Assembly: GCA_964412845.1 (NCBI GenBank)
Contig: CAYPQM010000006.1
Span: forward strand, 15,876 to 79,875
Direction: 5' to 3'
Origin: JAWWPY01 sp964412845
Lineage (GTDB): Bacteria > Actinomycetota > Actinomycetes > Streptosporangiales > Streptosporangiaceae
DNA: 64,000 nt
Under the pieces are notes generated by a model. It searched no databases, had not been told where the DNA came from, and saw nothing but the letters and a program-made list of their open reading frames with translations. Position numbers and translations under genes: made by a program. This document shows, piece after piece, positions 1 through 8,841 of this stretch (position 1 is its first letter; each line of letters starts with the position of its first letter).

Positions 1-106
1 ACAGCGTCACCACGTCGGCGTCGTGCCGGGAGTTCTGCAGCACCGAACGCAGCTGCAACTCAGCCCCGCCCACACCCAGACCCGTAATTACATGCAGAAC
101 CTTCAC
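1..106 (-). CDS. Glycosyltransferase family 4 N-terminus (partial, cut by window edge)
   Basis: Reading leftwards from a GTG at 106, the frame gives a protein beginning MKVLHVITGLGVGGAE, the typical first strand and glycine-rich loop of GT-B fold glycosyltransferases of family 4. Only 35 codons lie in the window. The GTG overlaps the TGA of the sugar transferase upstream (GTGA at 106-103), so the two are probably translationally coupled. By family and context it would transfer a sugar to a lipid-linked or growing polysaccharide at the cytoplasmic face of the membrane. Donor and acceptor cannot be told from this piece. Confidence 0.8.
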   Translation of the reverse strand, partial: MKVLHVITGLGVGGAELQLRSVLQNSRHDADVVTL

Positions 107-1620
107 CGTGAACCTCCGTGTGACGTGCGAGAGAAAGCGGGCTTCGGGCCAGCGGAGCTGCGCTCCGAGTTAGCGATAACGAGCCGCTGCGGCTGTGGGC
201 GCCCGGCGGGCGGCCATCCGGGAGCAGGGCGGGAAGAGCCGGGAGCGTTGCTGGGGGATGGGCCGGTCAGCGAGCCCAGGGCCGTGGCCACCGTTGCCGC
301 CGCGGTGCGGGCCAGGATCGTCAGGTCGAGCCAGAAGGACCAGTTCTCGATGTACTGGTTGTCGAACCGGACCCGGTCCTGGATCGAGGTGTCCCCGGTC
401 AGCCCGTGCACCTGGGCCCATCCAGTCAGTCCCGCGGGCATCCGGTTCCGGTCCTCATATCCGGGCACCTCGCGGCCGAACTGCCGGGCGAAGAAGGGGC
501 GTTCGGGACGCGGGCCGACCAGCGACATCTCGCCGCGCAGCACGCTCAGCAACTGCGGCAGCTCATCCAGATGCGTGCTGCGCAGGAACCTGCCGAATGA
601 GGTGCACTGCTGGGCCGACGTGGCCCAGCATGTGTCCGGGTCCCAGATGGTGTCCAGGTCACTGCGCGGCCCGAGGGTGCGCAGCTTCGCGATCTCAGCC
701 ACCCGGTCCGGGCCCACCACGCGGACCTGGCGGAACAGCGCCGGACGGCGCAGTTGCAGCCGGACGGCCAGCGCCAGCACGACCAGCAGCGGCGCGGTCA
801 GCAGCAGCAGCACGGCGGCGGCGGCAATGTCGAACGCCCGTTTCAGGACCATGTCCGTGACGGCCCGGCCCTGCCGCAGCGGGATGAGCGGGATGCCGAG
901 CACCTCGTCCAGGGTGGGGCCGGGCACGACAGCGGCGAGCTCATGGCGCCGGGGAGCCACGCAGATGTCAGCGCCCAGCGGCCGGCTATCCCGCAGCTCC
1001 GAAACCATCGCCTGGTCCCGGTCGCCGGGGAAGCACACGATGACCCGCCTGATCCGGTGCCGGGCGACGACTTCACGCAGGTCGGTGAGCTGGCCAAGGA
1101 TCGGCAGTGTCAGGTGCGGCCCTGCTGGGCCGCTGTCCAGGAAGCCACGCGGGCTCAGGCCAAGCTCGGGGTGCGAGCCCAGCAGCCGGGCGATGTGCCG
1201 GCCAACCTCGCCGGCCCCGACCACCAGGGTCGGCTCAGTGAGCAGGCCGCGACGGTGCGCGGCGCGCAGCACGGTGCTCAGCACGACCCGGGAGGCCACC
1301 AGCAGCGCGGTGGACCATGCGGCCATCCGCAGCGCGTCAGCGGCCGGCATCCAGGGCGCGGCGAGCAGCGCCGGCAGCGCGGCGGCGGCGGCGATCCGCC
1401 CCACCTGATCAAAGACCCGCAGGCAGATCCGCACCCGGTGCAGCCCGCCGAGCGCGAGCGCGATGAGCACGGCGTCGATGTAGACCGCCCCCCGCCAGCC
1501 GTGCTCGCCGGTGATGGCCGCCACCGCCACCAGGGCCAGCAGGTCGGCCAGCGGCAGGACCGCGACCGATCCGAGCCGGCCGTACCAGCGAGGAGCCAGG
1601 ACCGGGCGGGTACTGCTCAC
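103..1620 (-). CDS. Polyprenyl-phosphate glycosylphosphotransferase (initiating sugar transferase)
   Basis: A 505-residue membrane enzyme expected to move a sugar-1-phosphate from a nucleotide sugar to undecaprenyl phosphate, the first step of surface polysaccharide assembly. The N-terminal 120 residues hold several hydrophobic segments. A Rossmann-like part follows, with VVGAGEVGRHIARLL near residue 135. From about residue 265 comes the bacterial sugar transferase domain: a membrane helix preceded by LKRAFD, then KLRTLG, LRSTHLDELPQL and MSLVGPRPERP. The C-terminus carries about 50 low-complexity residues not expected in the family. The GTG start overlaps the TGA of the FAD oxidoreductase (GTGA, 1620-1617) and its own stop overlaps the next glycosyltransferase, so it is an internal operon gene. 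Confidence 0.93.
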   Translation of the reverse strand: MSSTRPVLAPRWYGRLGSVAVLPLADLLALVAVAAITGEHGWRGAVYIDAVLIALALGGLHRVRICLRVFDQVGRIAAAAALPALLAAPWMPAADALRMAAWSTALLVASRVVLSTVLRAAHRRGLLTEPTLVVGAGEVGRHIARLLGSHPELGLSPRGFLDSGPAGPHLTLPILGQLTDLREVVARHRIRRVIVCFPGDRDQAMVSELRDSRPLGADICVAPRRHELAAVVPGPTLDEVLGIPLIPLRQGRAVTDMVLKRAFDIAAAAVLLLLTAPLLVVLALAVRLQLRRPALFRQVRVVGPDRVAEIAKLRTLGPRSDLDTIWDPDTCWATSAQQCTSFGRFLRSTHLDELPQLLSVLRGEMSLVGPRPERPFFARQFGREVPGYEDRNRMPAGLTGWAQVHGLTGDTSIQDRVRFDNQYIENWSFWLDLTILARTAAATVATALGSLTGPSPSNAPGSSRPAPGWPPAGRPQPQRLVIANSERSSAGPKPAFSRTSHGGSR

Positions 1621-2849
1621 CGGCCCGCCGCCACGGTGACGTGAACCCGGCGGCCAGCGGTGCCCGCGAGGCGCCGTCCGACCGTGCCGGCCGCGTGATC
1701 CGCGCCGTAGACGAACCGCATGGCCGGGCCGAAGGTCGGCGCCACGGCCGGGCCGACCACGTACAACCCGGGCACCGAGGACTGGTAGTCGCGGCCCACC
1801 GCTGGGGTATTGGCCACGGTCTGCAGCTGGGCGGCCAGTTGCGGGTCGAGGAATGCCATCCGCCGGACGTCGGGCCGGTAGCCGGTGGCTGCGATGACGT
1901 GGTCCGCGGCCAGTTCGCTGCGGGAGCCGTCGCTGGTGATCAGCCCCAGCTGCACGCCGCCGGATCCAGCGCGGGCGGTATCGAGCGCCTGGCCACCCGC
2001 GATCGGGAACTGGCCTTCGACGCGGTCCCGCAGCCAGCTACCGCCGGCCGGGCCCAGCGCGGTCCGCGCCCGGTAGATCCGGGTGGCCTCGGGCAGCAGC
2101 CGGAACAAGTGCGGCTTGCGCGAGTAGAACCAGGTGCTCCAGCCGGAACCGAGCCCGGCCTCGGGCTCACGCATCCGCTGCAGCAGCGGGCGGTCGGTGG
2201 CCAGCGGGGGCCCGTTCCACTTCACCGTCCGCTCCCGCATCACCAGCTGGACGCTGGCCCCGCTTTCGTGCAGCAGGGCGGCGGACTCCAGGGCGGACTG
2301 ACCAGCGCCGATCACGACGACCTGCTGACCGCGGAAAACGGACAGGTCAGTGTGGGCGCTGCTGTGCGTGCTGACCGACTCAGGCAGCGTGGCCAGCTGC
2401 TCGGGCAGGTAAGCGAAGTGCTCGACACCGATGGCGAGCACCACCTGGCGCGCGCGGGCCACATCACCGTTGGCCAGGCTGAGCTCGAACTGGCCGTCTT
2501 TCGCCGCCACGTTGGTGACCAGGGTTTCCTCAAGGCCCCCGGCACGCTCCGCCTGGAACCACTGGCCGTAGGCCACGAAGGTGTCCAGCGGCACCGGCAG
2601 CCCGTAATCGCGGTAAGCGCGCCCGGTAGCCCGGCAGAATGCGGCCAGGGTGTGCGTGCCGTCCGGGTCGGACAGGTTTGAGGCGAAGCCCTGTGACTTC
2701 AGGAACATGCCGCGCGGCATGTTCTCCCGCCACAGCTTCATCGGCAGGCCGAACTGCCGGTAGGTCGTGCCGGATCCGCGCAGGTGCGCCGCGACCGAGA
2801 GGCCGTACGGTCCTGCACCGACAATCGCCACGTCAACTGTGGTGCTCAT
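1617..2849 (-). CDS. FAD/NAD(P)-binding flavin monooxygenase-like oxidoreductase
   Basis: A 410-residue protein with an N-terminal FAD-binding Rossmann motif (VAIVGAGPYGLSVAAHL, residues 8-24) and a second dinucleotide motif (VVVIGAGQSALESAALL, near 170), the layout of class B flavin monooxygenases and related NAD(P)H-dependent oxygenases. ATGYRP near residue 315 is the usual FAD-proximal motif. It overlaps the ATP-grasp gene upstream (ATGA at 2849-2846) and the sugar transferase downstream, so it is made together with polysaccharide enzymes. The substrate is unknown. N-hydroxylation or another oxidation of a sugar or amino-acid substituent is a guess from context only. Confidence 0.85.
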   Translation of the reverse strand: MSTTVDVAIVGAGPYGLSVAAHLRGSGTTYRQFGLPMKLWRENMPRGMFLKSQGFASNLSDPDGTHTLAAFCRATGRAYRDYGLPVPLDTFVAYGQWFQAERAGGLEETLVTNVAAKDGQFELSLANGDVARARQVVLAIGVEHFAYLPEQLATLPESVSTHSSAHTDLSVFRGQQVVVIGAGQSALESAALLHESGASVQLVMRERTVKWNGPPLATDRPLLQRMREPEAGLGSGWSTWFYSRKPHLFRLLPEATRIYRARTALGPAGGSWLRDRVEGQFPIAGGQALDTARAGSGGVQLGLITSDGSRSELAADHVIAATGYRPDVRRMAFLDPQLAAQLQTVANTPAVGRDYQSSVPGLYVVGPAVAPTFGPAMRFVYGADHAAGTVGRRLAGTAGRRVHVTVAAGR

Positions 2850-4231
2850 ATCTTTTCTCCCCGTGTGTGAATGGCCGGCTCCGGGTGCTGGGCGGCCAGG
2901 CTTGATGTCGTCGGCTGTGGGCTACGGGCGGTGCTGCCGGCCCTGGCCGCCGCGCGGCCACGCCGGTACCGGGGCTTGTTATCGCGGCTCGGGCCAGCCG
3001 GGCCGCGGGCGAACGGCCGGCTGACCATCCGCCAGCTCATCCGCAGGCACATCAGCCCGAAGGGCCGCAGATCGTCCCGGGCGAACCAGGCGGCCTCGTC
3101 AATTCCGCGCAGGGACGCTATCCAGGACTTCAGTCCCAGCTCCCCGCTGCGCCAGTAGCCGAGCGCCGCGATCGGGTCGTAGTTCTCCACCAGGAAGCGC
3201 CGGCCGTCCACTACCTGGTGGCTGGCGATAGCCTGCCCGGTCAGGTCGAGGTAGGCGGCACGGACCACGTCCAGGCCGGCCTCGTCCTGGAAGAGCCGGA
3301 ACTGCGCGCCGAGCCGCGGGTTGAAGTCCAGCAGCTTGTACTGGCCGTCCCGCTGGTCGAAGCGAAGGTCGAGGTCAGTGATCCCGCGGTAAGACAGGTC
3401 CGAGAGCAGGCCGGTGACCTGGTCACGCAGTGGGGCGTTCAGCGCCGAGTGACCCAGGCTGGTCAGTCCGGCGCGGGCGGGGTAGGACCGGTCCTTGACC
3501 CCGGTGAACGCGGGCCGGCTGACGGAGTCGCGGCCGCAGTACCCGTGGAAGAACCAGTCCCGGCCCGGGCCGCCGGGGATGTACTCCTGCAGCATCAGGC
3601 CCGCGTTTTCCCGCGCGCAGGCGCGGTACGCCTCGTCCAGCTCGCGGGCGGTGTGCATGATCGAGGTGCTGGGCAGCGCTGCTCCACGCCGGGCGTCCCC
3701 GTGCGTCCAGGGCGTGGTGAGCTTGGCGATCACCGGGAATCCGGTCAGGTTCGCGAAGTCACGGGCCGCACCGAGGGACGCGGGCACGGCGGCGTGCGGG
3801 CTGGGCACCCCCCGCTCGCAGCAGAGCTGGAACATCGAGTACTTTCCGGCCAGCTGCCGCGGCAGGCCGGCCGGCGGAGCCGGGAACAGGAACGACTCCC
3901 GCAGGCTGTCGCCGTGCTCGGCCAGGAAGATCGCGCCAGCGTCATCGGTGGTTATCAGTACCGATGGGCGCCCGATCCGCCGGGCGAGCTGCATCAGCCC
4001 GGCCTGGATGCGTTCGGTATGTTCGGGGGTTGGCTGCCAGAACACCCGGCCCTGGAGATAACGGGAGTTGGCGGCGGGGGCCCACGGTCCCTCGTGCACG
4101 CCGTACACCGGCACGCCGAGGCGCCCCAGGCTGCGGATCGCGCCCAGGCCACCGTGGTGCATCACGTTCGGGTCGAACTTGAGCACCACGGCGGGGGTGG
4201 TCACGTCGGCACCGGCGAGGTCGCTGAGCAT
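2846..4231 (-). CDS. ATP-grasp carboxylate-amine ligase-like protein
   Basis: A 461-residue protein of the ATP-grasp superfamily, enzymes that join a carboxylate to an amine through an acyl-phosphate. Visible parts are an N-terminal preATP-grasp region (VVLKFDPNVMHHGGLGAIRSL), the ATP-binding centre with FPVIAKL near residue 165, and a metal-binding stretch DLDLRFD then LLDFNPRLGAQFRLF near 280-310, where D, E/D and N normally hold magnesium. The last 50 residues are basic and low in complexity. It starts two bases after the dehydrogenase stop and overlaps the oxidoreductase, so all belong to one operon. A role in adding an amino acid or similar group to an acidic sugar is inferred from the neighbouring sugar dehydrogenase, not shown. 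Confidence 0.85.
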   Translation of the reverse strand: MLSDLAGADVTTPAVVLKFDPNVMHHGGLGAIRSLGRLGVPVYGVHEGPWAPAANSRYLQGRVFWQPTPEHTERIQAGLMQLARRIGRPSVLITTDDAGAIFLAEHGDSLRESFLFPAPPAGLPRQLAGKYSMFQLCCERGVPSPHAAVPASLGAARDFANLTGFPVIAKLTTPWTHGDARRGAALPSTSIMHTARELDEAYRACARENAGLMLQEYIPGGPGRDWFFHGYCGRDSVSRPAFTGVKDRSYPARAGLTSLGHSALNAPLRDQVTGLLSDLSYRGITDLDLRFDQRDGQYKLLDFNPRLGAQFRLFQDEAGLDVVRAAYLDLTGQAIASHQVVDGRRFLVENYDPIAALGYWRSGELGLKSWIASLRGIDEAAWFARDDLRPFGLMCLRMSWRMVSRPFARGPAGPSRDNKPRYRRGRAAARAGSTARSPQPTTSSLAAQHPEPAIHTRGEKI

Positions 4232-4233
4232 CG

Positions 4234-5625
4234 TTAGACCACCGAGCGGTGCGCGCCGCCGTCGAACTTGTAGGTGGCGTCCAGCACCAGCGGGCAGTCG
4301 TTCACCCAGGAGTAGTCCACGCCCGGATGCACGGTGTGGATCACCGCGAGGTCGTAGTCGGCGCCGGATGGCGCGGGCGTGCTGGTGATCAGCTCACCGC
4401 CGGGCAGCCGGACGCTGGGGATCAGCGGGTCGTGGTACGCCGCGTCCGCGCCTTCGCGGATCAGGCCGGCGATGAGCGGGATCGCGGGTGACTGCCGCAG
4501 GTCGCGGACGCCCGGCTTGTAGCTGACCCCGACGACGATCACCCGGGATCCGGCCAGCTTGCGGTCCGCATCGGCGAGAACCTCGCCGGCCCGCTCGATG
4601 ACACGCTCGGGGCGCAGGTCGATCGACTTCATGGCCTGCGCGATGAGCGGGGAGTCGTGGCCCTTCTGGCCCAGCTGCCACAGCAGGTAGTGCGGGTCGG
4701 CCGGAATGCAGTGGCCGCCCACACCAGGGCCGGGGAAGACGCCCAGGAAGCCGTACGGCTTGGTGCCGGCGGCCAGAGTGATCTCCATCGGGTCCAGGTC
4801 CAGCGCCCCGCAGGCATCGGCGAATTCATTGGCCAGGGCCAGTGACACCGCGCGGAAGATGTTCTCGTACAGCTTGGTCGCCTCGGCTGCGGCAGGTGAA
4901 CTCACCAGGTACACGGAGTCGGTTAGCTGGCCTATCACCCGGGCGGCCCGGAAGGCGCATTCCGGGGTCACTCCGCCGACCACCCGCGGGGTTTCCCGCT
5001 GCAGGTGCTCGGCATTTCCCGGATCAATCCGCTCGGGGCTGAACGCCACGAAGATGTCGCTGCCGACGTGCAGCCCGCGGGCCTCAAGAGGCTCGGCCAG
5101 CATCTCCTGGGTGGTGCCGGCGTACGTCGTGGAGGTCAGGATGATTATCTGGCCGGCCCGGGCGCTGGCCACCACGCTGGCGCACGCGCTGCTCAGCGCG
5201 GAGAGGTCGGGCGCATTGCTGGCGTCCACCGGGGTGGGCACGCAGATGATGACGGCATCTGCCTCCGCCATGGCGGAGAGCTTGCTGGTCAGCTCCAGGG
5301 TGCCGTCGGCCAGCGCGAGCTCGAGGCGGTCGCGGTCAGGATCGCTGAGATCAGCGTTGCGGGCCGAGATCTCATCGAGCCGGTCCTGGCTGACGTCGAT
5401 CCCGATGATCCGCGGGCACCTGCCGTGCAGCGCCAGCGCCGTGGGCAGCCCGACGTAACCCAGGCCCACGATGGCCACGGACCGCAGTCCGGCGGAAATC
5501 CCATTCCCATTGCCGTTGCCATTGCTGTCACCCAGCCGCGGATCTGGCATCTCAAACGCGACGAGCTTGCTTTGCAGCTGGCGTTCCCGGCCGTTAACCG
5601 CGAGCGAGAGTCGGTTATTTGCCAC
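4234..5625 (-). CDS. Nucleotide-sugar dehydrogenase (UDP-glucose/UDP-ManNAc dehydrogenase family)
   Basis: A 463-residue NAD-dependent enzyme that should oxidise the C6 of a nucleotide sugar twice to a uronic acid. The NAD motif is VAIVGLGYVGLP (residues 50-61), and the catalytic cysteine is Cys306 in GVGGHCIPADPHYL, the strongest family signature. A C-terminal UDP-binding domain follows from about 345. The first 45 residues are an extension with a run of four Asn-Gly pairs (35-42), absent from typical members. The GTG start at 5625 has a GGGGGA ribosome site 8 bases upstream. It is the first gene of the minus-strand operon. The WecC-type sequence suggests a HexNAcA product, but UDP-glucose is not excluded. 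Confidence 0.92.
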   Translation of the reverse strand: MANNRLSLAVNGRERQLQSKLVAFEMPDPRLGDSNGNGNGNGISAGLRSVAIVGLGYVGLPTALALHGRCPRIIGIDVSQDRLDEISARNADLSDPDRDRLELALADGTLELTSKLSAMAEADAVIICVPTPVDASNAPDLSALSSACASVVASARAGQIIILTSTTYAGTTQEMLAEPLEARGLHVGSDIFVAFSPERIDPGNAEHLQRETPRVVGGVTPECAFRAARVIGQLTDSVYLVSSPAAAEATKLYENIFRAVSLALANEFADACGALDLDPMEITLAAGTKPYGFLGVFPGPGVGGHCIPADPHYLLWQLGQKGHDSPLIAQAMKSIDLRPERVIERAGEVLADADRKLAGSRVIVVGVSYKPGVRDLRQSPAIPLIAGLIREGADAAYHDPLIPSVRLPGGELITSTPAPSGADYDLAVIHTVHPGVDYSWVNDCPLVLDATYKFDGGAHRSVV

Positions 5626-6094
5626 TGTCGGCGTTCCCCCCTGGCCTCGAATTGAGGCATGACATTCACTGCATGACCCTGTACATCGGTAACCCAGAAA
5701 ATCTTCATTTACTAACTAAGTACGACAGTGCCATCCAGGCCACCCGCTGATGTCGGCCAACAGGGGTAGTCCGCCTACGCACGGTGATGTATTTTCGGGC
5801 GGCGTTTCGCGGGCCGCGCCCGATCGGGCGAGCAGGTTCTGCCGGGCGCGCCGTCGCGCCCGGCCGCCGATTCCTGGTGGCGGTAGCGCCTGCGGGCGGC
5901 GGCTTCCCCGCGGTTGACCTGACTTGGTCAGGCCGGGTGGTCAGGTGTCTTTCGGGGCCCGGGCTGGCCCGGGGGCAGGCTTGGTTTCCCGGGGCAGGCT
6001 TGGTTGCCCGGGGCAGGCTTGGTTGCCCCCGGGCCAGGGAGTCAGGCGGTGGCCGGGGAACGCCGGCCCGCGAGCGGGGTCAGTGACCCGTTAG
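5626..6094 (-). other. Intergenic region, leader of the polysaccharide operon
   Basis: No convincing gene is seen in these 469 bases. The first 150 bases next to the dehydrogenase are relatively A+T-rich, including TACTTAGTTAGTAAATG on the minus strand, and are the likely promoter of the operon, though no clear -35/-10 pair stands out. The distal half is G+C-rich with a short tandem repeat at 5968-6025. An open frame at 5784-6086 on the plus strand has only low-complexity Gly/Arg/Ala content and no ribosome site, so it was not called. Confidence 0.5.
5968..6025. repeat. Three tandem copies of a 19-20 bp unit
   Basis: The unit CCCGGGGCAGGCTTGGTTG occurs three times head to tail; the first copy has one extra G and ends in T. 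It lies between the polysaccharide deacetylase and the dehydrogenase operon. Each copy contains the palindrome CCCGGG. It may be a slippage repeat with no function. Confidence 0.8.
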
Positions 6095-6919
6095 CTACGT
6101 GCGCGACGGGTCAAGGCTGAGACGGCGCGCCCCCGGGCCCCGGTAATCCCAGGTCAGCCAGTGCCGCAGGCCCTTACCCCACATGCGCGGCGCGGAGTCG
6201 GCCTCGCCGACGAAGATGCGCGGCAGCGCGTGCTGCCCGGTGTGCTCGGACGGCCAGATCGCGCAGGCGTAGTCGTAACCGGCGCCCCGCACCGCGTCCA
6301 CGACCGCGCCGTCGATGTCCCCGTAGGGGTAGCAGAATCCAGGCACATCCTGCCCGCTGACGTCCTGCAGCGCCCGGCGGCTCTCCTCGATCTCCCCGGC
6401 CAGCGCGCCCTCAGGCGCGGCGGGGAGTGACACATGGCGCAGTCCGTGCGAGCCGATCTCGATCCCGGCATCGGCCACCTGGCGCACCACTTCCGCGCTC
6501 ATCAGGGGTTTGCGGGGACCTTCGGGGTCCCACTCGTTGTCCCCGCCGAGACGGTCGGCGATCACGTAGGCCGTGGCGGTGAACGCATAGCGCCTGAGCA
6601 CGGGCAGCGCATAGTCGACGAAATCGGCGTAACCATCGTCAAAGGTGAGGCCCACCAGGCCCTGCCCGCAACCCATCGCGCGGGCATCGAGTACCTCACG
6701 TACCGATGCCCCGCGCAGCCCGCGCCGACGCAGCCAGCGCATCTGCTGCTCAAAACGCGCCGGGCTCACGGTGATCTGGTACGGATCCTCGCGGTAGGGG
6801 GTGACCGAGTGATACATCAAGATCACGGGCATGCTGCCGCCGCTCGTCGCCGCGTAGCGCACGCAATCGTCTTCGATCAGTCCTGCCATGCTTCCGGCCC
6901 CCATCGTCCCCATCGCCAC
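6095..6919 (-). CDS. Polysaccharide deacetylase (NodB domain, carbohydrate esterase 4)
   Basis: A 274-residue enzyme expected to remove N-acetyl groups from an amino sugar in a polysaccharide. The metal motifs are present: TFDDGY at 92-97 (general base and first metal Asp), SHGLRH at 157-162 (two metal histidines) and FCYPYGD near 195. VILMYHSVT at 33-41 is the usual entry motif. No signal peptide is visible, so it may act inside the cell or on a lipid-linked intermediate. The N-terminus has several close ATG codons and the exact start is uncertain. It lies upstream of and co-oriented with the sugar dehydrogenase operon but 469 bases away, so it probably has its own promoter. Confidence 0.9.
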   Translation of the reverse strand: MAMGTMGAGSMAGLIEDDCVRYAATSGGSMPVILMYHSVTPYREDPYQITVSPARFEQQMRWLRRRGLRGASVREVLDARAMGCGQGLVGLTFDDGYADFVDYALPVLRRYAFTATAYVIADRLGGDNEWDPEGPRKPLMSAEVVRQVADAGIEIGSHGLRHVSLPAAPEGALAGEIEESRRALQDVSGQDVPGFCYPYGDIDGAVVDAVRGAGYDYACAIWPSEHTGQHALPRIFVGEADSAPRMWGKGLRHWLTWDYRGPGARRLSLDPSRT

Positions 6920-7260
6920 CCGCGATACAAGCCGTAGGTTATGTCCGGACAGTGCGTGAAGACTGCATGTTTCGGGTGATTTCCGCTACCCCATTTGGGG
7001 GTGGCGGAACTCTCAGTGACACGGCCAGGAGCAGCTCAGCGGTCGCCGGTCACCATCATTCGGACTACCTCATTCGGATCCCGCAGGCGTCCCCGGCTTC
7101 GGATCCCGCAGGCGTTCTCCGGCTTGATCGCGGTGATCTGCGGCTCCGCTGTGCGGGGCAGATATGACCGCACCGCCTGGGCCGTCATCATGGTCAACGG
7201 CCGCCTGCGAAGTGCCGCGAACGGACTCGCCGCCGGCGCGGCGGTCAGCACAATGGGTCG
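6920..7260. other. Divergent intergenic region between deacetylase and ABC transporter
   Basis: These 341 bases separate two divergent genes and should hold both promoters. A direct repeat of about 25 bases (CGGATCCCGCAGGCGT at the core) lies at 7075-7125. Short open frames here have no ribosome sites and no recognisable protein. No clear sigma-70 box pair was found. Confidence 0.45.
7075..7125. repeat. Direct repeat, two adjacent copies of about 25 bp
   Basis: Two adjacent copies share CGGATCCCGCAGGCGT followed by CCCGGCTT or TCTCCGGCTT, so they differ by a substitution and a one-base insertion. The position between divergent promoters would suit a regulatory site, but no family match is recognised. 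Confidence 0.6.
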
Positions 7261-8841
7261 ATGGCCGGTGATCCTGCTCCCCCCGCCCTGGTGCTCCGGA
7301 CCGACAAGCTGCGGGCGGCCCGCCGGGTACTGGTCGCCCGTGCGGTGGCGCTGTCGGCGGCGCCGGGCGATGTGGTGGCCGTCGAGGGCGTGAATGGCTC
7401 CGGGAAGAGCACGCTGCTGGCCGCCGCGGCCGGGCTGCTGCCGACCGGCCCCGGCAGCCGGCGACCGGCGAGCGTGGGCTATGCCCCGGAACGCGCCGAT
7501 GTGCTGTCTCGTCTGGCGGTGCGGCGCTGGCTGCTGGGCCTGGCCCGGACCGGGGGCCTGTCCCGCGCCGAGGCTGCCGGGCAGGCCGACGGCCTGCTGA
7601 CCCGGATGGGACTGGCAGATGTCGGGGACCGGCCGCTGCGCGCGCTGTCCCGGGGGAATGCGCAGCGGGCACTGGTCGCGCAAGCCCTGCTCGGCCCGCC
7701 TGGGCTGGTAGTGCTCGACGAGCCGTCCGGCGGGCTCGACGCTGACGGGGTAGGCCGGCTGGCCGCCGAGATCCAATGGGCGGCCGGCCGGTCGTCAGTC
7801 GTGCTGGTCGCCCGGCACCCCACGGCGCCACTGCCGCTGCCGGCCGGACCGACCTGGCGGGTCGGGCATGGCTCGGTCCGTGCCGAGGAGCGCGCGGCGG
7901 ATGTGCTGTCGCTCATCGAGGTGGAGACCGGCGACGGCGTGGTCCGCCAGGTCAGCGACTCCGACCTGCCCACGGTGCTGCGGGCCGCGCTGGACGCCGG
8001 GGTGGCCGTGCGCCGGGTGCAGCCCGTGACGGTGGCCACCCCCGCCGCCGCGCCGCCCGACCGCCAGCCTCCCGCCGTCACCACCGCGCCGCCCGACCGC
8101 CAGCCCCCCGCCGTCACCACCGCGCCGCCCGACCGCCAGCCCCCCGCCGTCACCACCGCGCCACACCGGGCCGGCCTGCTGCGCCGGATCGCGCACGGCG
8201 CCGCGCACCGGGCCCGGCTGCTCACCCTGTCCCAGTGGTTCGCCGCGCCCGCACTGCTGTTCCTCACCGTCCTGGGCATCGTCTATGCGACGGACGCCGG
8301 CTCGCCGCTGGTTGCGGCCGCCTTCACGGCCATCGTGCTGACCCCGGTGATGACCTGGATCAGCGTGCTCGCCCAGCTCGTCGACGGGCGCCTGGTAGCC
8401 CGCGCTTTCGCGGCCCACGTGGGGGGCCGGGGACGGGCGCATCTGGCGGCCTGCCTGGCCGCCGCGCCGTTCGCGGCCGCGGCGACCGCTGCCGCATTGA
8501 TCTGGCCGGTGCTCAGCCAGCCGTATCACCAGCACCCCGCGCACCTCTTGTTCCAGGTGGTCATCGTGCACACGGCCGCCGCCGTCTTCGGGATCGGGAT
8601 CGGCACGCTCCTGGTGCCCCCGCTGGTAGAGCGGGCCGGCTGGCGGATCTTCCTGGCGACCGCCCTGTTCCTGGCCCTGCTCCTGATCCCGGCCAGCCCG
8701 ATGCACCCACTCTTGCTGCTGACCACCGCCCGTGGCAGTGGCCTCGGCTGGACCGCAGTGGGGGCCGCCGCCGGATGGCTGGCCGGGACCGGCGCCGCCC
8801 TCGTCGGCCTGACCACCCTCCTGGCCAGCCGCCTTCCCTGA
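7261..8841 (+). CDS. ABC transporter ATPase fused to a membrane permease domain
   Basis: One 526-residue chain carries both halves of an ABC-type exporter. Residues 1-250 are a nucleotide-binding domain with Walker A GVNGSGKST (43-51), a signature of the form LSRGNAQR (129-136) instead of LSGGQ, and Walker B LVVLDEPSGGLD (149-160). Residues 264-299 are three perfect copies of APPDRQPPAVTT acting as a linker. From about 320 to the end there are six or so hydrophobic segments resembling a small ABC-2 type permease. Separate ATPase and permease genes are the norm for this subtype, so the fusion is unusual. The substrate cannot be inferred. It is divergent from the deacetylase and convergent with a broken gene. 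Confidence 0.88.
   Translation: MAGDPAPPALVLRTDKLRAARRVLVARAVALSAAPGDVVAVEGVNGSGKSTLLAAAAGLLPTGPGSRRPASVGYAPERADVLSRLAVRRWLLGLARTGGLSRAEAAGQADGLLTRMGLADVGDRPLRALSRGNAQRALVAQALLGPPGLVVLDEPSGGLDADGVGRLAAEIQWAAGRSSVVLVARHPTAPLPLPAGPTWRVGHGSVRAEERAADVLSLIEVETGDGVVRQVSDSDLPTVLRAALDAGVAVRRVQPVTVATPAAAPPDRQPPAVTTAPPDRQPPAVTTAPPDRQPPAVTTAPHRAGLLRRIAHGAAHRARLLTLSQWFAAPALLFLTVLGIVYATDAGSPLVAAAFTAIVLTPVMTWISVLAQLVDGRLVARAFAAHVGGRGRAHLAACLAAAPFAAAATAAALIWPVLSQPYHQHPAHLLFQVVIVHTAAAVFGIGIGTLLVPPLVERAGWRIFLATALFLALLLIPASPMHPLLLLTTARGSGLGWTAVGAAAGWLAGTGAALVGLTTLLASRLP
8050..8157 (+). repeat. In-frame 36 bp tandem repeat, three copies, in the ABC fusion gene
   Basis: Three 36-base units encode APPDRQPPAVTT three times and differ by single synonymous changes. 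They form the linker between ATPase and membrane domains. Unit number is expected to vary between strains through slippage. Confidence 0.9.

Noticed and set aside
103..300. C-terminal 50 residues of the sugar transferase as a separate gene
   Set aside because: Same frame without a start or ribosome site, and its stop codon is the overlap that couples the next glycosyltransferase.
5784..6086. 100-codon plus-strand open frame in the polysaccharide operon leader
   Set aside because: Composition is Gly/Arg/Ala only, it overlaps a tandem repeat and has no ribosome site.
8050..8157. Tandem 36 bp units as a CRISPR-like array
   Set aside because: Units are directly adjacent without spacers and in frame inside a protein-coding gene.
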